12,559 nt of DNA from NCBI GenBank assembly GCA_036771375.1, contig DAIPHL010000057.1:1-12559 (forward strand), written 5' to 3'. Shown here one piece after another: positions 7,934 to 12,559 of this stretch. Both the position numbers and the translations under genes were made by a program. This DNA is from DAIPHL01 sp036771375. GTDB taxonomy: Bacteria; Synergistota; Synergistia; Synergistales; Synergistaceae. How positions within the stretch are numbered: the first letter of the stretch is position 1; each line of letters begins with the position of its first letter. The notes below the pieces were generated by a model. That model did no database searches and was not told the DNA's origin. It saw nothing but the letters and a program-made list of their open reading frames with translations.

Positions 7934-8854
7934 CTATTCTCTCCAGTTGACGATCTCGCATCTTTTGTCCGAGCGTTTCATTATAGCCGTAAAACTGCGT
8001 TCGTCGGCGGCCTTTTGTACCTTCACGTTCACGGAAAAATAGATGCTCTTGTACCCTATTATATCCTTCAATCGAGTGATTGCCGCCCTCGGAAAACCGG
8101 GAATCTTGATCAGATTTTTCGCGTCGCGGATGACGGCACCGGTTCGATAGGCGACGATCGCCTTCGCGTTGTCCGGCCCGAGATCGGGATCCAAAAGGCC
8201 CAGCACCTCCCCGGGCGCGATGTTGACGTTGACGGTGTGATCCCCGTAAACCGAAAAAAACCTCGAGAGCGATAGATCAGACGGCTCGTTCCCGTACAGG
8301 AGAACCCGGTCGATCTCGGGCAGATGCAGAAGCTCGCTCAAGTCGCTGACGCTTCGATTGGGGAAGGACTCGTCCTCCCGGCTTCCGACCCGGGGGACCG
8401 CATCGCCGTCCAAAAAATCAAGTACGAGCGAAGCCGTGTCCTGTCTGCCGAGCAGCGTCCAAATTTCACGCCACGGGTAGAGGTATTCCTTCCTGACGGT
8501 GACGCCGTCCGGCAGGAAGAGATCGTTGATCGGGATCAGTCCTCCCTGGGGAACAATCCGGACGAACACCCGCCATTCACCGAAAGAAAGCATAATGGGA
8601 ATCGAAGGAGAATACAACGGTTCTCTGGCGGAGTCGAAATCGTTTTTATCGAGCGCGATCCACTCGGACACATTGTCGAACGCGATGACGGCGAGGCTGC
8701 GCGCTTCGAGCGCAAACTCCTCGGAGCGGGACCTGCGGACCTCGTTCCTCGCGAAAAGGGCGAACGAAACGGCGGACCCCAGAAGAAGCGTCGCGACGAA
8801 GAGAACGGCGACGAGGACAAAACCGCGTTCAGCGCCTCGGCAGCCAGCTCTCAT
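7934..8854 (-). CDS. gspK: Minor pseudopilin GspK
   Basis: GspK is the large tip pseudopilin that forms a complex with GspI and GspJ. The protein is 306 residues. The leader MRAGCRGAERG ends at residue 11, followed by FVLVAVLFVATLLLGSAVS. Mature position 5 is Ala instead of Glu, the known hallmark of GspK. A long globular domain follows; the segment around LSELLHLPEIDRVLL and later VNVNIAPGEVLGLL, KAIVAYR and LIKIPGF match the helical T2SSK pattern with helix-hairpin-helix-like repeats. The frame is open further upstream, but the ATG at 8854 places the leader correctly and has an AAGGG-type site about 9 bases before it. The gene overlaps gspJ by 26 bases. Confidence 0.92.
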   Translation of the reverse strand: MRAGCRGAERGFVLVAVLFVATLLLGSAVSFALFARNEVRRSRSEEFALEARSLAVIAFDNVSEWIALDKNDFDSAREPLYSPSIPIMLSFGEWRVFVRIVPQGGLIPINDLFLPDGVTVRKEYLYPWREIWTLLGRQDTASLVLDFLDGDAVPRVGSREDESFPNRSVSDLSELLHLPEIDRVLLYGNEPSDLSLSRFFSVYGDHTVNVNIAPGEVLGLLDPDLGPDNAKAIVAYRTGAVIRDAKNLIKIPGFPRAAITRLKDIIGYKSIYFSVNVKVQKAADERSFTAIMKRSDKRCEIVNWRE

Positions 8855-9461
8855 AGGACTTTTCCCTTCCGTCGTACTGCAGGACCATCCGAATGCCCTT
8901 CGGCGGACGCCCCTCGTATTCATCCACCCAACCCATGTCGCCGAGGACCGAAAAACGGACGCCGGTCACCCCCGGCAAAACCAGTTTCGGCGAGGCGGCT
9001 TTCAAATCATCCTCGACGAATCCGCTCGGCTGGACGTCTTTGGAGAGGACCCACCGATACAGCCCTTCCTCCTTCCCTTCACCGACGATCGAATCCTTTG
9101 CGATTCCGTACGCGACGCTGCCGACAGGCAAGCCGGAGTAGCGGGGCGTCATGGTCCACAGAAGCAGAAGGTCGTCCCCGCGGCTTCCAAGTTTCTCCCT
9201 GTGAATCAGCTTCAGCGGCGCTCCGACGTGAAGGAGCGCCATCTCCCGGACATCCGAAAAAAGCCTGTTCACGGCGGTTCGCTCGGCTCCGCTCTCCCTG
9301 AAGTCCCGCTGCGCCTCAGCAAGCAACCGAACGGTGTAGACGAGCGGAGCGACCCCCGAGGTGATCACGACACCGGTGATCGCCACCACGATCAACATCT
9401 CCACCAACGTAAAACCGGTCTTGCGCCGAGACGAAAGGGCGCAGCAGAAAAAGCGTACCAC
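8829..9461 (-). CDS. gspJ: Minor pseudopilin GspJ
   Basis: GspJ is a tip minor pseudopilin that works with GspI and GspK. The protein is 210 residues. A 16-residue leader rich in Arg/Lys (SSRRKTG) precedes FTLVEMLIVVAITGVV, with Glu at mature position 5 (residue 21) and the usual hydrophobic helix. The remainder is a beta-rich globular domain with LIHREKLGSRGDDLLLLW, then Gly-rich turns and the C-terminal GIRMVLQYDGREKSYESW, which fits GspJ size and style. The start is GTG and shares one base with the stop codon of the upstream gene. No other start codon lies between that GTG and the cleavage site, so the start is well constrained. GGAGAG lies 11 bases upstream. The leader contains an unusual FFCC. 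Confidence 0.88.
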   Translation of the reverse strand: MVRFFCCALSSRRKTGFTLVEMLIVVAITGVVITSGVAPLVYTVRLLAEAQRDFRESGAERTAVNRLFSDVREMALLHVGAPLKLIHREKLGSRGDDLLLLWTMTPRYSGLPVGSVAYGIAKDSIVGEGKEEGLYRWVLSKDVQPSGFVEDDLKAASPKLVLPGVTGVRFSVLGDMGWVDEYEGRPPKGIRMVLQYDGREKSYESWLPRR

Positions 9462-11326
9462 TACGGCAGAATCTCTCCCGATGCCCCGATGCCCATCGTC
9501 CCCGGATCGATATACCTCGCCAACGCCTCGAGCAGTTCTTTGCTTCCAAGCTGACGGCCGTAGCCCAAAAGCTCGAAGAGCAACTTCGAACTGGGCCTTC
9601 TCTGAAAGGCCTCGTAAAGCTCCTTTATGCCGTCGGAAAACCTGTCGAAGTCGTTGGTGATCTTTCCGATCTGGATGTTCAGATACGCACGTTGCTCCTT
9701 CGCGTCGTCCCGGGACATCAGGAAGGACTCCGCGCGGGCGATCTGCCTTTCCTTTTTCTCTATCGAGCTGCTGACGGCGACGGATCGGTAGAGATTCTTG
9801 TCGCCGATCGCACCGCCGGCGAGGAAGAAGAAACCGTACAGGGAAACGACGACCAACAGCCCCCCGAAGGCCCTGTATGCCCTGTCGCTCGTGTCCGCAG
9901 TCCACTTGATCGAAGCGGGCAGAATGGAGCGGTTCGCCAGAGCGAAGGCGAGGGACATCCAGACGGCGTTCTCGATTCTGTGAAAGGGCCTGCTGAAAAG
10001 GGCGTCGAACCAGAGCAGAAACAACATCGAACAGCCCCATAACGCCTCCGGGGGAACCCGCTCGCCTCGTTTCAACATTCCCCAAAAGCCCCACATCCAC
10101 CAGAGTGCAAGCGCCAGAAGAAACACCCCGCCGACGATGCCTGTCTCGCAGACCCACTGTATATATTCGCTGTGGGCCCAGAAGGTAAACTGCCAGTGAT
10201 ACTCGGAGTCTTGCCTCAGCTCCGGGTGTTTTTCGAAGAGCAGGCGCTGCCCGTCCAGGAAATTCCATTTATACTGCCCAAGCCCCACTCCGGTGACGGG
10301 CTTTTTCAAAAAAACCTCCTGGCTGACCCGCCAGATGCTGATCCGGCTCCCGACCGACGTCGGGTTTTCGATCATGTCCTTCATCTTGCTGACCAGGGCG
10401 TTTCCCCTGTCGGTCCCGATCTGCGCGCTGACGAAGAGGAGCAGCGCGAGGAAGAGCACCACCACCCCGAAGAGCTTGAAGGCTCGTTTGGCCGCCTTCC
10501 ACTCGCCGGTTCGGCCCAGACAGAGCATCAGGACGAAAAAAGCCACGAGAAGGGAGAGGATCGCCCCACGGGCCGTCGAACTCCAAAGTCCCCAGGAGTT
10601 GACCGCGAGGAGGAATAGATTGCCGATCACGAGAGGAAGCCTGTTTTTCGACGCAGAGCCTTTCTCCTCGCCCACGTACGAGAGGTGCAAAAAAAGACAG
10701 TTGAGAACCGCCATGGCGGTCCAGAGCCCGAACATCTCCTGCTGGGCGGTGTTTCCGATATAGTTTCCCGGTACGTTCAGAATGAAAGGAAATCCCTTGT
10801 TCAGGTTACGGATCAGAAGCTCGGCGAAAAGGACGTTCGTGGCGGCATTCAGGTTCCCTCCCCAGAGCAGAAGCCGATGGAAGCGCCCCCCCGGACAGAG
10901 ACGATAGGCGATGACGTAGACCGCGAAGAGAACGGCGAAGAAAAACCACTCCTTGACGTAGGTGGAGATCGAAGACATCCCGACGACGAACGGCTGTACC
11001 GTGAGCAGGACGATCAGAAACAACCAGGCCACACCGAAGGGGTCGAGGGAGAACTCGAAACGCTTCGCTCCGTACCGCAGAAGCTGAACGCCCATGACCA
11101 GGGCAAGCAGGCCGACCGGGGCCATCGTGTAGATCCATTTCCAGAGGTGAAGCGTGTCAAACCAGTAATAACCGGAAAAGACGAGGTTCGGGAGAGCGAA
11201 GGAGACGAGAAAAGCAAAGGAAAGCAACGACTCGGGGACGAGTTTCCCCACACGCTCCGGCCTTCCGGAGCCCGACCCCTTGAATTTCGCCTTGGGGGTG
11301 GTGTTCCCCCGTGTCAATGAAGCCAC
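9461..11326 (-). CDS. O-antigen ligase / protein O-oligosaccharyltransferase-type membrane protein (Wzy_C family)
   Basis: This is a 621-residue multi-spanning membrane protein with about 11-12 hydrophobic segments. Family members (WaaL ligase, Wzy polymerase, PglL/PilO O-oligosaccharyltransferase) transfer lipid-linked glycans in the periplasm. The Wzy_C-type pattern is visible: GNYIGNTAQQEMFGLW (187-202), STARGAILSLL with Arg 253, GSRISIWRVSQEVFLKKPVTGVGLG (326-350, in part RISIWRVSQEVFL), and FWAHSEYIQWVCETGIVGG (382-400) with candidate catalytic His 385. A charged helical tail follows the last membrane helix (about 510-621). I chose GTG at 11326: GGGGGG is 9 bases upstream and the ParB stop is 5 bases away. 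The frame opens much further upstream but only as an antisense-like extension within parB. The exact acceptor, LPS or protein, cannot be told from sequence. Its location inside a secretion operon and its overlap with gspJ favour a protein acceptor, but weakly. Confidence 0.82.
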   Translation of the reverse strand: MASLTRGNTTPKAKFKGSGSGRPERVGKLVPESLLSFAFLVSFALPNLVFSGYYWFDTLHLWKWIYTMAPVGLLALVMGVQLLRYGAKRFEFSLDPFGVAWLFLIVLLTVQPFVVGMSSISTYVKEWFFFAVLFAVYVIAYRLCPGGRFHRLLLWGGNLNAATNVLFAELLIRNLNKGFPFILNVPGNYIGNTAQQEMFGLWTAMAVLNCLFLHLSYVGEEKGSASKNRLPLVIGNLFLLAVNSWGLWSSTARGAILSLLVAFFVLMLCLGRTGEWKAAKRAFKLFGVVVLFLALLLFVSAQIGTDRGNALVSKMKDMIENPTSVGSRISIWRVSQEVFLKKPVTGVGLGQYKWNFLDGQRLLFEKHPELRQDSEYHWQFTFWAHSEYIQWVCETGIVGGVFLLALALWWMWGFWGMLKRGERVPPEALWGCSMLFLLWFDALFSRPFHRIENAVWMSLAFALANRSILPASIKWTADTSDRAYRAFGGLLVVVSLYGFFFLAGGAIGDKNLYRSVAVSSSIEKKERQIARAESFLMSRDDAKEQRAYLNIQIGKITNDFDRFSDGIKELYEAFQRRPSSKLLFELLGYGRQLGSKELLEALARYIDPGTMGIGASGEILP

Positions 11327-11331
11327 GTCGA

Positions 11332-12468
11332 TCAACCCCCCGTGCGATTCAGAAGATCGACGGTGATCTCGACCACGAGCGAGCTCTGATTCATCTCTTT
11401 GACCTGCCACTGTGCGGCCATGCCCTGCCCCCGATGTTTGTTGATCAGATCGGCAAGGTCGTGCAACAGTTCCCCGGCGGGACCTTCGGAGGTCTCCCTG
11501 TTTTTTTTGCCCGACCGCCTGGCGCTTCTCGATCCACTCCGTTCGCCCCAGCTCTCCGACAGGTTTTCGACGGCACGGGCGCTCAAGTCCTCGTCGATCG
11601 CCTTCTGCGCCAAAAGGCGCTGCTCTTCCATCGAGAGGCTCAACAGGGAGCGGGCCTGCCGTTCGCCCAGCTTGCCCGCGATGATGAGGTCCTGAACCGC
11701 GCTGTCCAGACGAAGAAGCCGCAACTTGTTCGCGATCGACGCTTGAGAGCGTCCCATCCTGCGGGAAAGCTCGGTCTGGCTCCATCCGGTCTTCGAAAGA
11801 ATGTCGTTGAGACAGAAGGCCTCCTCGATCGCGGAGAGGTTTTTGCGCTGTATGTTTTCGACCAGCGCGAGGATCTGCTGGGTCACGGGCTCGGCATCGA
11901 CCAGCAACGCCGGTATTTCCGAAAGCCCCGCCCGCTGGGAAGCCCTCAGACGGCGTTCCCCCGCCACGAGCTCGTAGCCCGCGTCGGTTTTCTTCACCAG
12001 GATCGGCTGAAGCACGCCGAACTCTTTGATGGAGTCCGACAGCTCGACGATTTCGTCCTCGCCCATCGTCTTCCTCGGCTGGAAGGGATTGGGGGTGATC
12101 ATGGAGACGGGGATCTTCAAAAGCTCACCCTCGACCCTCTCCGGGGTCCCCCGGACGGAAGGGCTCTCCTTCGATACGGTTGGAGCCTCGCTCTCCCGCG
12201 CCACCCGACTCTCCGGAAGAGAGAAGGGGGACGCGTCGAGGGGCTCCGTCAAAAATGCGCTCTCGCCGGGGCCGGTCTCGTCCGGATCCAAACGTCCGGT
12301 TTCCGCCAGACCATCTGCGACCTGTTCCGTCTTCTCCAGCGTCTCCACGATGCGCTCGTCTATGCGCCTTTTATTCATCTCGGCATCCGGATTCGAAGCT
12401 TCCCCGGACCGATCCTCCCCCTCAGGACTCTTCAGAAACCTCAGGATATCCCACATCTTGTCCGCCAT
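11332..12468 (-). CDS. ParB/Noc-family DNA-binding CTPase, Noc-like
   Basis: ParB-family proteins are CTP-dependent DNA clamps acting at centromere-like (parS) or Noc sites. The protein is 378 residues. Residues 1-115 are polar and probably disordered, except the start MADKMWDILRFLK, which could form an amphipathic helix. The ParB N-domain runs about 117-225: NPFQPR (127-132), GVLQPI (151-156), the CTP-binding GERRLRA (170-176) and ENIQRKNLSAIEEA (204-217). A helix-turn-helix follows at about 229-250 (SQTELSRRMGRSQASIANKL). The C-terminal part (about 330-378) would be the dimerisation domain. The HTH wording SQASIANKLRLLRL and GERQARSLL resembles Noc more than Spo0J/ParB, as I recall those families. 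A G6 run lies 7 bases before the ATG. No parA is visible in the 91 bases upstream. Family membership is certain; the Noc label is inference. Confidence 0.93.
   Translation of the reverse strand: MADKMWDILRFLKSPEGEDRSGEASNPDAEMNKRRIDERIVETLEKTEQVADGLAETGRLDPDETGPGESAFLTEPLDASPFSLPESRVARESEAPTVSKESPSVRGTPERVEGELLKIPVSMITPNPFQPRKTMGEDEIVELSDSIKEFGVLQPILVKKTDAGYELVAGERRLRASQRAGLSEIPALLVDAEPVTQQILALVENIQRKNLSAIEEAFCLNDILSKTGWSQTELSRRMGRSQASIANKLRLLRLDSAVQDLIIAGKLGERQARSLLSLSMEEQRLLAQKAIDEDLSARAVENLSESWGERSGSRSARRSGKKNRETSEGPAGELLHDLADLINKHRGQGMAAQWQVKEMNQSSLVVEITVDLLNRTGG
11336..11341 (-). promoter_or_regulatory. Shine-Dalgarno-like G-run deciding the start of the Wzy_C gene
   Basis: GGGGGG encodes part of the ParB Gly-Gly end and lies 9 bases before the GTG at 11326. 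It supports that start and translational coupling to parB/noc termination. Confidence 0.5.
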
Positions 12469-12475
12469 GGCACAG

Positions 12476-12481
12476 CCCCCC
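12476..12481 (-). promoter_or_regulatory. Shine-Dalgarno-like G-run for parB/noc
   Basis: GGGGGG lies 7 bases upstream of the ATG at 12468. The same type of G-run precedes the next gene, so both use a G-rich ribosome site rather than canonical AGGAGG. Confidence 0.45.
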
Positions 12482-12543
12482 GAATATCGACTCTCGTTCG
12501 TCCAAGATCTTTTTCTCCATCGTCGTCGTTTATGATCGATATT

Positions 12544-12549
12544 ATTATA
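12544..12549 (-). promoter_or_regulatory. Possible -10 box of the operon promoter
   Basis: TATAAT on the minus strand lies in a short AT-rich patch (about 12530-12552) about 75 bases upstream of the parB/noc start. The matching -35 element would fall beyond the window end and cannot be checked, so this stays tentative. Confidence 0.3.
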
Positions 12550-12559
12550 TTCGCCGACC

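Noticed and set aside
7382..8275. 297-codon plus-strand frame opposite gspL and gspK
   Set aside because: Shadow frame: no family signal, while the minus-strand genes show prepilin and membrane features.
8499..9554. 351-codon plus-strand frame opposite gspK and gspJ
   Set aside because: Charged low-complexity translation antisense to two pseudopilin genes.
9462..10268. Upstream extension of the gspJ frame by 269 codons
   Set aside because: Overlaps the Wzy_C gene out of frame, and a prepilin cannot carry such a long leader before the cleavage site.
11330..11342. Possible -1 frameshift at G GGG GGT just before the parB/noc stop, which would fuse it to the Wzy_C protein
   Set aside because: The heptamer fits the slippery pattern, but the G-run is better explained as the ribosome site of the next gene. 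A fusion of a DNA clamp to a membrane enzyme has no support, and I see no clear stimulatory hairpin.
11327..11785. Upstream extension of the Wzy_C gene by 153 codons
   Set aside because: Arg/Gly-rich, overlapping parB in another frame; the first membrane helix and a ribosome site fit the GTG at 11326.
12425..12520. Short minus-strand frame (about 32 codons from the ATG at 12520) upstream of parB/noc
   Set aside because: No ribosome site, overlaps the parB/noc start and resembles no known leader peptide.

Overview
Every gene I can support lies on the minus strand, so transcription runs from the high-coordinate end to position 1. The window holds twelve tightly packed genes: a ParB/Noc-family protein, a large O-antigen ligase/O-oligosaccharyltransferase-type membrane protein, then a nearly complete type II secretion system (T2SS, general secretory pathway) set. 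In transcription order they are parB/noc, Wzy_C protein, gspJ, gspK, gspL, gspM, gspN, gspC, a gspI-like prepilin, gspD, gspE and gspF. The last is cut by the window edge at position 1. There are no tRNA, rRNA, CRISPR, IS or phage features.

Organism: a secretin, GspC and GspN require an outer membrane, so this is a diderm. The DNA is GC-rich by eye. The ParB-family protein looks more like Firmicutes Noc than like chromosomal ParB. Together these suggest a diderm near the Firmicutes, and Synergistota (Dethiosulfovibrio/Pyramidobacter/Fretibacterium-like) is my best guess. This is inference, not proof; a Negativicutes or deltaproteobacterial origin is not excluded.

Layout: 12469-12559 is a short AT-rich leader with a possible -10 box. 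11332-12468 is the DNA-binding CTPase-type protein. 9461-11326 is the multi-spanning glycan polymerase/ligase-type enzyme. 7934-9461 encodes two minor pseudopilins (J, K). 5698-7933 encodes inner-membrane and periplasmic assembly proteins (L, M, N). 4710-5696 is GspC, the link between inner membrane and secretin. 4276-4713 is a third, GspI-like prepilin. 2203-4254 is the secretin, 701-2197 the ATPase and 1-699 the platform protein. The order J-K-L-M-N-C-(I)-D-E-F is a circular permutation of the classical C-D-E-F-G-H-I-J-K-L-M-N operon, with the I-like gene placed between C and D. The major pseudopilin GspG, GspH and the prepilin peptidase GspO are not seen; they would lie beyond position 1 or elsewhere.

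How the genes work together: GspE hydrolyses ATP on the cytoplasmic face of the GspF/GspL/GspM platform and drives assembly of a pseudopilus whose tip is made of I, J and K. GspC couples this platform to the GspD outer-membrane channel and probably helps select substrates through its PDZ domain. The Wzy_C-type protein overlaps gspJ by one base, which raises the possibility of glycosylation of pilins or secreted proteins. Most junctions overlap or are separated by only a few bases, and no intergenic stretch over 100 bases exists, so the block looks like one translationally coupled operon.
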